64,000 nt of DNA from Oncomelania hupensis (GCA_036898135.1 CM072514.1:83265122-83329121), one strand, 5' to 3'; shown: positions 44,901-50,868, counted from the first letter of the stretch. A program made the numbers and translations. The notes: generated by a model not told the origin, from the sequence alone.

Positions 44901-46709
44901 TCAACATCGGTGTCAGCTGATCAGTGCTGTGGCCAGATCTATAAGCAGACTGAAGTGTGAAGTGGATTGAATGGACAACTTTGCAGTCATGTGGTTGTGG
45001 AAGAAGGGTTTGCCAAACGCCAATGAGAAGGGTTATCATACTTAATTTATGAACGTTAAACAGCTAATGTTCTAAGCTTTCCAATGCTGTGCATTTGTTT
45101 TGCTGACGGTTTAACTGTACTCAGTGTACCGTGTACAGCGGGGAAAAAAAGTCACAAAGATGATGATGATGATGATGATGAGGTAGGTCTCCATGGAAAA
45201 AGTTCATGCTCATTGCAATTGAAAAGGAATAAGGGAGTGGCCATCAGATGTTTAAAAAGTTTAAATGTACACTACAATATACAGGTATGACCAGTGAAGG
45301 CAGAGAAGTTTAATTTGAGGCTTTGAAAAAAAAAGTGTCTTGAGAGCCTTCTTAAAGCCAACTGACGACTTGGCATTCTTTCAATGTGAGAGGGGTCATT
45401 CCACAGCTTTGGAGCTGAATTAACAAATGCCCGGTAACTCAGGGTTTTGTTGTTTGTGTTGGTCGTCACCTCACTTGGGAGTTTGAGGTGACACTGGAAA
45501 GCTTAGCGTAGGCCGTGTTGTGGTTCATGGAGAGAAATTAGCTCTCCGAGATACTCCGGAGCAGCATTATGCATGCAGTTGTAAAAAAAGAGTAAGGAGC
45601 TTGTGGTCAATGCACTTTTTTACTGGAAGCCAGTGAAGATCACGAAGGACAGGACTAATGTGGTCATGATGACGACGAGATAACATGTCATTGGAATATT
45701 TCGTCACACTATTGTATGACAACTTATCTCATCAAAAGATGTTGAGCGGTTAACTCTACCCCCCAACCTCTCTGGAATGGGATCTGGACCCCCATTGTCA
45801 CGCGGCCATGGCGGTTGTAGGTTCGTACCATCGCAAGAGCTACTCAACAAAGAGTACACATAAAATGTACAGACAAAATCAGAAAGGTTAGGGTTAGCTA
45901 ATTCTGACCTTAATCCTAATGTCAACCCTACCCCCAACTTCTGGAGCTGGATCTGGTTTACTGCCTTGGTAATTGCAAGTGGGTATGTCATAGGAGCATG
46001 AATGACTAGATAGAGTATAGTCGTGGCTTTGTAACCTAGGCTTTCCCTTAAAGTTATATACTCTTCTTTGATGACATGATGACTGATCTTGACCAATGTA
46101 CAACTTTCTTCTTGTCATATAAAGTGATAAACACACAAATTTGCTAATGCTATGCTATGCCTATGTATGGCTTGGAGTAGGTCGTAAAACTACGAGTCAC
46201 ACCAGAAATGTAAATTACACTGACAGCATTAGTAACACAACTTTAAAATTTTGACAACAGAGAGTAACAAGGTGAATAGTAGGTGATGTGTTACAACAAT
46301 ATGTGTGTGGATGGCTCTAAAAAATTGATCCAGCTTCGGCAAATGTAGAACGAGATGACAGTTCGAACGTTAAAAAGTTGTAAACTGTAAATGTAGTAGA
46401 TCTAGCCAAAACAATTTCTTACGTTTACTGACGAGCTTCTGTGCCGCTGATGGACCCAACTTATGCAAGGTCTCATAGACAAGAAACTTATTGGTTTCGG
46501 CGGAAAAACGCACGTTTGCCTCTTGGCAAACACGTTGTAGGCCTACGACATCTGACAAGCACTGGACCTTCACAGACTCCATGTTCTCCCCCTCGTCGGA
46601 ATCTGCGAAGCAAAATATTGCCAGAAATTAGAATAGTAACGTCAGCCACAAACTTCTAACAACTTATTTGTTTACCGATTATGGGATAAAATCAATAATA
46701 CGTACCCAT
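17593..46709 (-). CDS. SUV39H1: SUV39H-type histone H3 lysine-9 methyltransferase, nine coding exons
   Basis: Coding exons in transcript order are 46709-46706, 46602-46423, 42534-42257, 26743-26534, 25957-25798, 24421-24099, 23494-23342, 21981-21852 and 17999-17593. They sum to 1845 nt (614 residues plus stop). Every intron is GT-AG and every junction keeps the reading frame. Visible domains are a chromodomain (about residues 76-128, with KWQGW and WEP), the pre-SET cysteine cluster (about 291-345, GCECESC to CPNRVVQ), SET (about 355-480, with GWGV, YVGE, NHSC and ELTFDY) and post-SET (602-614, [13 protein letters not shown]). The family tri-methylates H3K9 in the nucleus and builds heterochromatin. 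The catalytic motifs NHSC and ELTFDY are intact, so it is probably functional. The SET to post-SET linker (about 120 residues, Ser/Pro/Lys-rich) is far longer than in the vertebrate proteins. Intron 3 spans 15.5 kb and is full of transposons. The closest alternative would be another SUV39-clade enzyme, but the chromodomain plus SET architecture favours SUV39H. Confidence 0.93.
18079..19588. mobile_element. hAT-like DNA transposon in SUV39H intron 8
   Basis: Ends are inverted: CAGGGTTCATAC on the left and the complement of CAGGGTTCGCACAC on the right. Subterminal DNA is packed with TTTAGGG and TTTTTAGGGCC words on both sides. The interior holds a transposase remnant on the minus strand. No matching target duplication is visible, so one may have decayed. 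Confidence 0.75.
18531..19248 (-). pseudogene. hAT-like transposase C-terminal remnant
   Basis: The frame 19248-18721 contains [20 protein letters not shown], matching the S-x-E-R/K-x-F-S dimerisation motif near the end of hAT transposases. A charged coiled-coil tail follows and continues after a frameshift to about 18531. No catalytic triad remains. Confidence 0.6.
19690..20440 (-). mobile_element. LINE 3'-end remnant in SUV39H intron 8
   Basis: Minus-strand frames read [15 protein letters not shown] and then [20 protein letters not shown], typical of the zinc-finger-like C-terminus of some LINE reverse transcriptases. A 3' UTR-like stretch ends near GAAATAAAATGAC. It is interrupted by stops. 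Confidence 0.55.
20973..21763. repeat. 27/29-bp minisatellite with inverted terminal units
   Basis: About 26 units of (GA)TCAACACTACACAGACAT plus TAGGAAT. The first part is mostly 27-bp units, and the later part 29-bp units with GAGACC or AAGACC. At 21685-21763 the last units are inverted, so the array end can form a hairpin. It lies in SUV39H intron 8. Confidence 0.97.
21852..21981 (-). CDS. SUV39H1: SUV39H exon 8, C-terminal SET
   Basis: 130 nt, acceptor GTCTTCAG, donor GTGACC. It encodes the Cys of NHSC, then [24 protein letters not shown] and EELTFDYMM, the substrate-channel part of SET. It ends one base into a codon. Confidence 0.97.
22095..23090. repeat. Tandem duplication of about 130 bp, split by a 0.7 kb repeat
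   Basis: The unit with GAGATTTCAGTTTGCAGACA, TTATTTTCTGTACAGATGAG and CAAGTTATGCCTAAACGTCC recurs up to three times. The first copy is interrupted by the 0.7 kb element. Confidence 0.8.
22175..22885 (-). mobile_element. 0.7 kb retroposon-like repeat, copy A
   Basis: About 711 bp, flanked by the 13-bp direct repeat TCCGAGACAAGTT (22162-22174, 22886-22898). On the minus strand it begins ACCCCTTGGGGTCATGAGC, includes GTATAAATAG and ends GGACCTAAAGCAACAATAAA plus (TCAA)n. Variable-length target duplications and a simple 3' tail point to target-primed retroposition. No tRNA head is seen. Confidence 0.85.
23284..23313. repeat. Poly-C/poly-A tract next to exon 7 donor
   Basis: About 20 C followed by 9 A on the plus strand, roughly 30 bases past the exon 7 donor, inside intron 7. 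Confidence 0.95.
23342..23494 (-). CDS. SUV39H1: SUV39H exon 7, central SET domain
   Basis: 153 nt (51 codons, phase 0), acceptor CGTCAG, donor GTAAGA. It encodes [18 protein letters not shown] and HFVNHS. The catalytic NHSC motif is completed by the first codon of the next exon. Confidence 0.97.
23700..24075 (-). mobile_element. SINE-like and 0.7 kb repeat scraps next to exon 6
   Basis: Holds an (ATT)n tract, a truncated 3' end of the 0.7 kb repeat (ATTGCTTTAGGTCC near 23780), and a minus-strand SINE segment containing CAGGATCTTTAAAGTCTGT and TTATCCGAAG as seen at 1975-2050. Confidence 0.6.
24099..24421 (-). CDS. SUV39H1: SUV39H exon 6, pre-SET zinc cluster and N-terminal SET
   Basis: 323 nt, acceptor TGTGTTCAG, donor GTAAGA. 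It contains the pre-SET cysteines ([24 protein letters not shown]) expected to bind three zinc ions, then GWGV and FVMEYVGE of the SET cofactor pocket. SINE-like sequence ends about 25 bases from its 5' splice site. Confidence 0.97.
24600..25500 (-). mobile_element. tRNA-derived SINE split by a TIR element, SUV39H intron 5
   Basis: The minus-strand head has an A-box-like GTGGGTTAAGGCTGG (near 25475) and B-box-like CGTTCGATCC (near 25415). The body has TTTTCTCCGGGTACACCGG, shared with the SINEs at 16420 and 61695. A 595-bp TIR element interrupts it. Confidence 0.55.
24722..25316. mobile_element. Nonautonomous TIR transposon, 595 bp
   Basis: Inverted ends CAGTGGTGTTCC and the complement of CAGTGATGTCCC, flanked by the 6-bp direct repeat GGGAGC (24716-24721, 25317-25322). 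Subterminal words GGACAT, TCGGACA and ATGTCC recur at both ends. No transposase recognised. Confidence 0.85.
25798..25957 (-). CDS. SUV39H1: SUV39H exon 5, helical linker and start of pre-SET
   Basis: 160 nt, acceptor TTTGTTTGCAG, donor GTAATG. It carries a charged helix followed by [19 protein letters not shown], a signature that precedes the zinc cluster in SUV39 proteins. It ends one base into a Gly codon completed by exon 6. Confidence 0.95.
25958..26533 (-). other. SUV39H intron 4
   Basis: AT-rich intron. No repeat family or RNA gene recognised. Confidence 0.7.
26534..26743 (-). CDS. SUV39H1: SUV39H exon 4, linker between chromodomain and pre-SET
   Basis: 210 nt (70 codons, phase 0 at both ends), acceptor TTTGCTAG, donor GTAATG. 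It encodes a basic, Lys/His-rich linker with no recognised domain. Assignment rests on consistent splice sites and phase and on its place between two certain exons. Confidence 0.85.
26744..27811 (-). other. SUV39H intron 3, proximal part
   Basis: Contains a segment (27225-27365) related to 15985-16080 and a GC-rich patch with C-runs near 27420-27490. No exon seen. Confidence 0.5.
27857..28338 (+). pseudogene. RTE LINE endonuclease, N-terminal part
   Basis: An open frame carrying [20 protein letters not shown] and [13 protein letters not shown], the first two motifs of the exonuclease-endonuclease-phosphatase fold (catalytic Asn and Glu). The hAT-like insertion cuts the frame right after GLGETTT. 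The true start may be at 27857 or further in. Confidence 0.85.
28466..28641. repeat. Direct duplication of about 98 bp inside the hAT-like element
   Basis: GGCTGGTGTTGCTTA, TTTTATGATAAAAG and ATGTTGAATATCA occur twice in the same order, at about 28466-28547 and 28565-28641. Confidence 0.9.
28781..29414 (+). repeat. 5' LTR of Gypsy copy 2
   Basis: 634 bp, TGTTACG to TGTAACA. TATA-like ATTATAAAAT at about 29135, AATAAA at 29255-29260, and conserved TGACGTAAGTCAGTGATGACG-like block near 29046. It belongs to a different subfamily from copy 1 in its middle third. Confidence 0.95.
29415..29943 (+). other. Leader of Gypsy copy 2
   Basis: Begins TTTTGGGGGTCAAGCC (primer-binding-site region) and closely follows the copy 1 leader. 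It ends at the gag start in a run of CCAGAAAAGAAC-like repeats. Confidence 0.6.
29944..30996 (+). CDS. gag of Gypsy copy 2
   Basis: 350 codons: [17 protein letters not shown], a Glu/Arg coiled coil that includes an extra repeated block compared with copy 1, a capsid-like domain ([13 protein letters not shown] to [11 protein letters not shown]) and the zinc knuckle [14 protein letters not shown]. It ends at TGA (30994-30996), where copy 1 has a sense Gly codon. The downstream protease is in the same frame, so this could be a mutation or a readthrough stop. Confidence 0.88.
   Translation: MADFWQKGIQLNLKGKQLTEYVKSQERIQERELEEQRRREERELEEKRLEKEEQRRREERELEEKRLEKEEQRRREEREERRQEREMEERRLEAERQYQLELARIQNNQHAPQATNDHTAPKLPAFVDGKDQIDSYLARFERFAESSNWQPRDWAIRLKALLTGQALEVYTRLSNDDAKNYDVLKEALLQCYNFTEKGYRKRFRECRPKSDETPKQFVERLSSYLHKWVELSGESKSYDSLHDLIVKEQFLNACHKDLATHLEEQKLQTLKDVTEAAERYLIAHGKTLGSPSATKHFQKTGNHVNQIQGSQTSQRQTDSTPPPREGHSRGCFTCNATDHRASNCPQNKSS
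31084..33480 (+). CDS. Protease-integrase polyprotein of Gypsy copy 2 with residual RT
   Basis: 798 codons open in the gag frame. Protease ([11 protein letters not shown], near 31285), integrase zinc domain (GGHLGIKKT ... CRSCDICQK, near 31980-32090), core ([30 protein letters not shown]) and the GPY/F module (QWKGPYEV, near 32880). Then VEHEVH joins directly to [11 protein letters not shown], which skips the RT palm found in copy 1. The remaining 3' part is scrambled and lacks RNase H. Integrase is complete, including the segment deleted in copy 1. It cannot reverse transcribe by itself. Confidence 0.92.
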   Translation: MCGGSVILPSETERAATPADVQECITDGQLLLANGKSIPVVASAAVTVQNMPVSKGRVGNHEVTVLRDSGCSGVIVREDLIAKEQFTGDSKWTLMADSKCVRAPVAKIHVNTPFYIGEVEAVCLKKPLYDLMIGNIDGARRPDDPDPEWSPASTQHVEVVEEDPLPFPDGDLTELLRDNVVTPAQPCRPEIVSAVTTRAQAKRDKTSTPLKVADNSKAAIVDRDKLIQLQEDDSTLNKYRNRQDHVTKGSGTVYFEVKAKILYRIFQHPRVNGGKPLRQVLVPLPLRRQVMEVAHDSIMGGHLGIKKTSDRIQAVFYWPGLHADVSRFCRSCDICQKTIPRGRVPKVPMQRMPLIDRPFKRVALDLIGEIRPPSEEGHRWVLTLVDYATWYPEAVPLKKIDTETVAEALVDMFSRLGVPEEILTDLGTQFVSDCMKEVNRLLSIRHLTTTPYHPMCNGLVEKFNATLKSTLKKLCSEQPRQWHRYINALLFAYREVPQESTGFSPFELLYGRTIRGPMHILKELWTKEVDTPEVKNSYQYVFELREKLEQTLDIARENLKKSQDCGKHYYDRRAVNRKFKPGNKVLVLLPTDHNKLLMQWKGPYEVETVVGINDYKVKVGQHSKIYHANLLKLYVERPSETVHAATAAVTDNSFNSEELLELGDFHSKGIDDVKLGPSLTQGQKLELKDLMGEFPHNFSDVPGSTTLVEHEVHTQTWKEHLQTLRELFHRPAEANLIVRPSKCILGADNVDCVGHPTEEGDNGGCTDSRKTHMIVVFDPGPMTTATDEGDVSLRMKDH
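33530..34560 (+). repeat. 65-bp tandem repeats in 3' region of Gypsy copy 2
   Basis: Units with GAACATTGACAGTATCCAGA, TTTGCAGATGA and TTGACTCTGTGTGAATGA recur about four times. The last is split by the 0.7 kb repeat. Copy 1 has a single unit at this place. Confidence 0.85.
33718..34425 (-). mobile_element. 0.7 kb retroposon-like repeat, copy B
   Basis: Nearly identical to copy A, flanked by a 12-bp direct repeat ATTTGAAGATGA (about 33706-33717 and 34426-34437). It interrupts the 3' region of Gypsy copy 2. Its 77-codon minus-strand frame is shared with copy A but not with the older copy C. Confidence 0.9.
34584..35220 (+). repeat. 3' LTR of Gypsy copy 2
   Basis: 637 bp, preceded by the polypurine tract GAGTGGGGGGTTA and followed by target duplication TTCTC. 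Confidence 0.95.
35223..35354 (-). pseudogene. hAT transposase C-terminal tail, interrupted by Gypsy copy 2
   Basis: The minus-strand frame reads [20 protein letters not shown], then [17 protein letters not shown]. It then meets the Gypsy insertion and resumes at 28780 with KKGELDN and a Lys-rich stretch. SADEYAxKAE and LxKSNAxRxxAKE are recurrent in hAT-like transposase tails of invertebrates. Confidence 0.65.
35342..35760 (+). repeat. Diverged Gypsy LTR fragment with polypurine tract
   Basis: TTGGGTAAATTTCTTCTTGAG plus GGCGGGTTA precede TGTTACGTTGAAACGTGAAG at 35374. LTR homology runs to about 35640 (TGACGTAAGTCAGTGATGA), followed by a TATA-like CTATAAATAG near 35721. There is no clear 3' end before the CT microsatellite. 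It is a partial third element inside the hAT-like transposon. Confidence 0.8.
35761..35786. repeat. (CT)n microsatellite
   Basis: About 12 CT dinucleotides after the LTR fragment. Confidence 0.95.
35956..36415 (+). pseudogene. RTE LINE endonuclease, middle part
   Basis: Resumes the frame with [12 protein letters not shown], then [28 protein letters not shown] and [14 protein letters not shown]. It ends at a TAG (36413-36415), probably a Trp codon lost to a point mutation, because the same frame continues without shift. Confidence 0.85.
36416..38734 (+). CDS. RTE LINE endonuclease C-terminus and reverse transcriptase
   Basis: A long frame with 758 codons from the ATG at 36458. It carries the last endonuclease motif ([11 protein letters not shown], near 36530), a connector, RT motifs ([61 protein letters not shown]) and a C-terminal basic region ([17 protein letters not shown]). 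All catalytic residues look intact. With the endonuclease split and a stop at 36413, the copy cannot make a full protein. Several other fragments in the window belong to the same family. Confidence 0.93.
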   Translation, partial: HSPGGEHHNQIDYIMVKKRFRSSINIGRTRTFPGADIGSDHDLVMMSFRLHLKRVNTAKCTRRKFDLDKLQDPEVAKIFQATIGGKFAPLLILGAGEVDVNTMTNTFNSAVTDAATEILGKHRPKKKPWITPELLDLCDKRRELKKKKNTSQGADVYRKINNDIRKGMRTAKENWIEDQCQEIENNLNKNNSKKAYQTVKRLTSVKQPKVSTIQSKSGICLTEEQEVLDRWTEYCSDLYNHTPNGDPSVLACPESREEEEILPILREEVEAAVQSLKKGKSAGVDNIPAELLQAGGEAMTDALTIICNKIWQSGEWPTPWTQSLVITLPKKGNLKECENYRTISLISHPSKVLLKIILNRLKPQAEQIIAEEQAGFMAGRSTTEQIFNLRIICEKYLQHQQHLYHVFIDFKKAFDRVWHAALWATMKVYNISPKIIEVIKSLYDKATSAVLHNSVIGNWFRTTIGVRQGCLLSPTLFNIFLERIMSDALADHEGTVSIGGRAISNLRFADDIDGLAGEEQELEQLVQRLDTTSRAYGMEISAEKTKMMTNNTNGINTDIKVQGQSLNTVHSFKYLGAIVSDNGSRQEVLSRIAQTTAALTRLKPIWKDRTISLHYKVRLLRSLVISIFLYACEAWTLTADLQRRIQSMEMRCYRRLLGISYTQHITNDEVRQTITQAIGQHDDLLTVVKKRKLRWYGHVTRSSGLAKTILQGTVQGGRRRGRPKKRWEDNIREWTGLTLSEAMRAAEDRERWSMLVKRSSVVPLRPSGYGIG
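38717..38748 (+). repeat. (GGATA)n 3' tail of RTE LINE
   Basis: Four GGATA units follow the stop codon. The same motif marks the 3' ends of the copies at 207, 15165, 46998 and 48405, in complement. Confidence 0.9.
38749..41700 (-). other. SUV39H intron 3, distal unassigned part
   Basis: AT-rich DNA with oligo-A/T runs. No coding exon, transposon end or RNA gene recognised apart from the element starting at 41701. Confidence 0.5.
41701..41955. mobile_element. Short nonautonomous TIR transposon, 255 bp
   Basis: Inverted ends CAGGGCTTGTAAT and its complement, with 6-bp target duplication TGTTTT (41695-41700, 41956-41961). Subterminal words GGCGGAAA and GCGGAAAA recur at the right end. It belongs to the same architectural group as 28339-35949. 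Confidence 0.88.
42257..42534 (-). CDS. SUV39H1: SUV39H exon 3, chromodomain
   Basis: 278 nt from acceptor CTGCTTGCAG to donor GTTAGT. It encodes the chromodomain ([26 protein letters not shown]), whose aromatic residues would form the methyl-lysine cage. A basic KRRK at the end may serve in nuclear import. The exon ends in phase 0. Confidence 0.95.
42900..44870 (-). mobile_element. Decayed Jockey/I-like LINE
   Basis: Minus-strand motifs in order: [16 protein letters not shown] (near 44690), [15 protein letters not shown] (near 44190), [15 protein letters not shown] (near 43900), [19 protein letters not shown] (near 43640) and [12 protein letters not shown] (near 43560). Many stops and a strong AT bias show age. 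It lies in SUV39H intron 2. Confidence 0.75.
45160..45182. repeat. (GAT)n microsatellite
   Basis: Seven GAT units. Confidence 0.9.
45295..45690 (-). mobile_element. CR1/Jockey-like LINE C-terminal remnant
   Basis: The minus strand reads [20 protein letters not shown], then [19 protein letters not shown] and [10 protein letters not shown]. These match the common LINE C-terminal pattern of an AP-KLWN box followed by a short helix. Confidence 0.65.
45691..46422 (-). other. SUV39H intron 2, proximal part
   Basis: Contains two diverged copies of a segment of about 90 bp (near 45750-45840 and 45918-46010; CTACCCCC-AAC and GGATCTGG shared). No exon seen. Confidence 0.4.
46423..46602 (-). CDS. SUV39H1: SUV39H exon 2, N-terminal region
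   Basis: 180 nt bounded by acceptor TTCGCAG and donor GTAAGA. It encodes an acidic start followed by a cysteine and leucine containing stretch ([15 protein letters not shown]) that resembles the N-terminal helix region of vertebrate SUV39H1 before the chromodomain. It ends one base into a codon, matching the phase of exon 3. Confidence 0.85.
46706..46709 (-). CDS. SUV39H1: SUV39H coding exon 1 (start codon plus one base)
   Basis: The minus strand reads ATGG followed by the donor GTACGT. Joined to exon 2, the split codon becomes Asp and the frame runs in phase into the next ATG, 8 codons in. If this micro-exon is not used, translation would start at the internal ATG at 46582. I prefer the upstream start because donor, acceptor (TTTTGCTTCGCAG) and frame all fit. 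Confidence 0.65.
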
Positions 46710-46880
46710 TTTGGAATCTTCCTATAAATTTTGAGAGCGCGAGTGTTTAAAGCAGATATGCTTCTGATTGGATAATACAGTGAAACTAATGGAGAGATCA
46801 CTCTTAATGTCGCGCGTGCGATTTCCCGCCAAACTACCTCCTATTAATCTATCTTCGTTTCACACTTTTTAAAATCCTTA
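46710..46880 (-). promoter_or_regulatory. Putative SUV39H promoter with E2F-like site and CCAAT box
   Basis: Upstream of the predicted start the minus strand has a textbook E2F-like site, TTTGGCGGGAAA (46833-46822), inside a CpG-containing patch. A CCAAT box (46771-46767) lies closer to the ATG. No TATA box is evident. E2F plus CCAAT is typical of S-phase-induced chromatin genes. Its use here is an inference. Confidence 0.5.
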
Positions 46881-46994
46881 AATATTAATTTTTGTATTCC
46901 AGGAATATCTTGAAAGACTTTGAAATAGTTGGGGCATCAAAACGGGCAAAATATCGGCGGGTCCGTTGCTCGCTATAGGCTATGTCAGGATCCA

Positions 46995-48345
46995 CATCCT
47001 ATCCTATCCTTCCCTACCCTATCCTATCCCGTAACTCGAAAGTCGTTGGGGCACCACAGACGATCGTTTAACCAGCGTACTCCACCTTTCTGTCCTCAGC
47101 AACCCTCATGGCTTCGCTCAGTGTCAAGCCAGTCCATTCTCGAATTTTGTCCCTCCCACCTCTTTTTCTGTCTCCCTCGTCTTCTGCCTCCTTGCACCGT
47201 GCCTTGCAGAAGGGTCTTTGCACTGGTGACGTGGACATACCATCAGAGTTTCCGTTTCTTCACCACAGGTCATCGTGTTATCCAATGGCTTGTGTGATGG
47301 TCTGTCGGACTTCGATGTTGGTGATGTACTGGGTATAGAAAATGCCCTGATCTGTAGCACCTCATCTCCATGCTTTGTATTCTTTTCTGTAGGCCTGTAG
47401 GTGTGATGGTCCATTTTTCGTAAGCATATAGGAAGATGGAGATTACAAGGGAGCGAAGCAGCCTTACCTTGAAGTGTAGACTGATAGTCCTGTCTATCCA
47501 AATGGTCTTCAACCTTAACTGTCAGGGTAGCAGTTATTAGTGCGATCCTGGACAAGACTTCCTGTCGGATATATAGATATTCAATGCTTATAGGGTCCAG
47601 TGTTTGATACAATGGCTCCTAAAACATTTGATGCACCGTTGTGATGGATTGGCCTTGGCCTTGGCCTTTGATGTCCGTGTTGATGCCATAGGTGTTGTTG
47701 GTCATCATTTTGGTCTTCTCTGCACTTATTTCCATTCCATAGGCTCTGGAGGTGGTGTCCAGCTGCCCAAGTTCTTGTTCCTCTCCAGCCAATTTATCAA
47801 TGTCATCTGCAAAACGTAGGTTGGAGATTGCTTTACCCCCTATGCTGACTGTGCCCTCGACATCTGCAAGGGCATCTAACATGATGCGCTCCAGGAAAGA
47901 TATTAACGAGTGTTGGAGAGAGTAGGCATCTTTGGCGCACACCGATTGTTGTTCTGTACCAGCTCCTGATGGCGCGGTTGTGGAGCACTGCTCTGGTAGC
48001 ATACAGGCTTTTGATGGCTTCAATAATTTTAGCGCTGATGTTGTACACTCTCATTGTTGCCCACATAGCTGCATGCCAGACTCGGTCATACGCTTTCTTG
48101 AAGTCTACAAATACATGATGTAGATGTTGGTGTTGAAGGTATTTCTCGCAGAATATTCTGAGGTTGAAAATCTACTCGTTGGTACTTCACTCTGCCCTGA
48201 ATCCTGCTTGTTCTTCAGCTATGATTTGTTCAGGTTGGTGTTTCAACCTGTTGAATATTATTTTCAGGAGGACTTTGCTGGGATGGCTGATGGTGCGGTA
48301 GTTTTCACGCTCCTGAAGGTTGCCCTTTAAGGGAAGAGCAAATAC
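46995..48345 (-). mobile_element. RTE LINE fragment
   Basis: 3' end at 46995 with repeated CCTATCC (complement of GGATAGG). The minus strand carries [31 protein letters not shown] and VRWEDNI-type C-terminal pieces. Truncated near 48340, with frameshifts throughout. Confidence 0.9.
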
Positions 48346-50076
48346 TTAATCTAGATGAGAACATAAAAAATAACAAGGTGGTTGTCTTTAACTTGCAATA
48401 GTATCTTATCCTATCCCGTAACTCGGAGGTCGTTGGGGCACCACAGACTATCGTTTAACTAACCTACTCCATCCTTCTCTGTCCTCAGCAACCTTCATGG
48501 CTTCGCTCAGTGTCAAGCCAGTCCATTCTCGAATGTTGTCCTCCCACCTCTTTTTCTGTCTACCTCTTCTTCTGCCTCCTTGCACCGTACCTTGCAGGAT
48601 GGTCTTTGCAAGGCCTGATGATCTGGTGACGTGGCCATACCATCGGAGTTTCCGTTTCTTCACCACTGTGAGCATGTTATCGTGTTGTCCAATGGCTTGT
48701 GTGATGGACTGTCGGACTTCATTGTTGGTGATGAACTGGGTATAGGAAATCCCCAGAAGTCTTCTGTAGCACCTCATCTCCATGCTTTGTATTCTTCGTT
48801 GTAGATCTGCTGTGAGGGTTCATGTTTCACAAGTGTATAGGAAGATGGAGATGACAAGGGAGCGCAGCAGCCTAGCTTACCTTGGAATGTAGACTGATTG
48901 TCTTGTCTTTTCAAATGGGCTTCAACTTTGCCTGGGCAGCAGTAGTTTGTACGCTCCTATAGAGGACTTCTTGTCGGGACCCATTGTCTGATACAATGGC
49001 TCCTAAATATTTGAAGCTATGCACTGTGCTCAGGGATTGAACTTCGACTTTGATATCCGTGTTGATGCCATTGGTTTTGTTAGCCATCATTTTGGTCTTC
49101 TCAGCACTTATTTCCATTCCATAGGCTCTGGAGGTGGTGTTAAGCCTCCCTACCAGCTGTTCAAGTTCTTGTTCCTCTCAAGCCAATCCATCAATGTCAT
49201 CCGCAAAACGAAGGTTGGAGATTGCTCTACCCCTTATGCTGACTGTGCCTTCGTGATCGGCAAGGGCATCTAACATGATGCTCTCTAGGAAGATGTTGAA
49301 GAGTGTTGGGGAGAGCAGGCATCCTTGACGCACACCGATTGTTGTTCTAAACCAGTTTCCGATGGCGGTGTTATTGAGGACTCCACTCATATCCTTGTCT
49401 TACAGGCTTTTGATGATTTCAATAATTTTAGGGTTAATGTTGTACACTCTCATGGTTGCCCACAGAGCTGCATGCCAGACTCGGTCAAATGCTTTCTTAA
49501 AGTCTACAAACACATGATATAGATGTTGTTGGTGTTGTAGGTATTTCTCCGAGATTATTCTGAGGTTGAAAATCTGTTCAGTGATACTTCGCCCTGCCCT
49601 GAATCTTGCTTGTTCTTCAGTCATGATTGGTTCAGCTTGGGGTTTCAACCTGTTGAGTATTATTTTCAGGAGGACCTTGCTGGGATGGCTGATGAAGCTG
49701 ATGGTGCGTTATTTTTCACACTCCTGAAGGTTACCTTTTGGGGGAAGAGTGATGACAAGCGACTGGGTCCATGGTGTAGGCCACTCCCCACTCTGCCAGA
49801 TCTTGTTAAAAATAATGGTGATAGCGTCAATCATCGATTCTTCTCCTGCTTGAAGCAATTCTGCGGGTATGTGGTCCACTCCCGCTGACTTCCCATTCTT
49901 CAGCGATTGCACTGCTGCCTCAACTTCTTCTCGGAGAATTGGGAGGATTTCTTCTTCTACTCTGTTCTGGGAACATGCTAGAGCTGATGGGTCTCGTTTG
50001 GTGTGTGGTTGTAAAGATAAGAAGACTTCTTGTTCTTCTGTAAGGCATATGCCAGACTTGCTTTGGATCGTGGAGA

Positions 50077-50080
<4 letters not shown>

Positions 50081-50117
<37 letters not shown>

Positions 50118-50147
50118 CTTTTGTATGTTTTTTTTTTTTTTTTTTTG
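50081..50147 (-). repeat. Poly-A tail of the Tx1 LINE (T-rich on plus)
   Basis: Two T runs (about 33 and 20) separated by a short linker abut the target duplication. On the minus strand they form the A-rich 3' end. Confidence 0.9.
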
Positions 50148-50148
50148 C

Positions 50149-50868
50149 ATTACTATTACTATTACCATCATCAAGCATTATCATCACACATTCACTAGCA
50201 CAAAAACAATTGCAACTGCATTACTATTACTATTACCATCATCAAGCATTATCATCACACATTCACTAGCACAAAAACAATTGTAACTGCATTACTATTA
50301 CTATTACCATCATCAAGCATTATCATCACACATTCACTAGCACAAAAACAATTGTAACTGCATTACTATTACTATTACCATCATCAAGCATTATCATCAC
50401 ACATTCACTAGCACAAAAACAATTGTAACTGCATTACTATTACTATTACCATCATCAAGCATTATCATCACACATTCACTAGCACAAAAACCAATTGTAT
50501 CTGCATTACTATTACTATTACCATCATCAAGCATTATCATCACACATTCACTAGCACAAAAACAATTGTAACTGTATTACTATTACTATTACCATCATCA
50601 AGCATTATCATCACACATTCACTAGCACAAAAACAATTGTAACTGTATTACTATTACCATCATCAAGCATTATCATCACACATTCATTAGCACAAAAACA
50701 ATTGTAACTGCATTACTATTACTATTACCATCATCAAGCATTATCATCACACATTCACTAGCACAAAAACAATTGCAACTGCATTGCTATTACTATTACC
50801 ATCATCAAGCAACAAAAACAATTGTAAATGCATTATTATTACTATTACCATCATCAAGAATTTTTTTT
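50149..50868. repeat. 71-bp minisatellite in the Tx1 LINE 3' UTR
   Basis: About ten head-to-tail units (starts 50149, 50220, 50291, 50362 and on) of ATTACTATTACTATTACC plus CATCATCAAGCATTATCATC and the CACTAGCACAAAAACAATTG part. A few late units are shortened. It sits between the 3' UTR and the poly-A tail. Confidence 0.97.

Noticed and set aside
50149..50868. CRISPR-like array
   Set aside because: Units are full tandem copies without unique spacers, and the DNA is eukaryotic LINE sequence.
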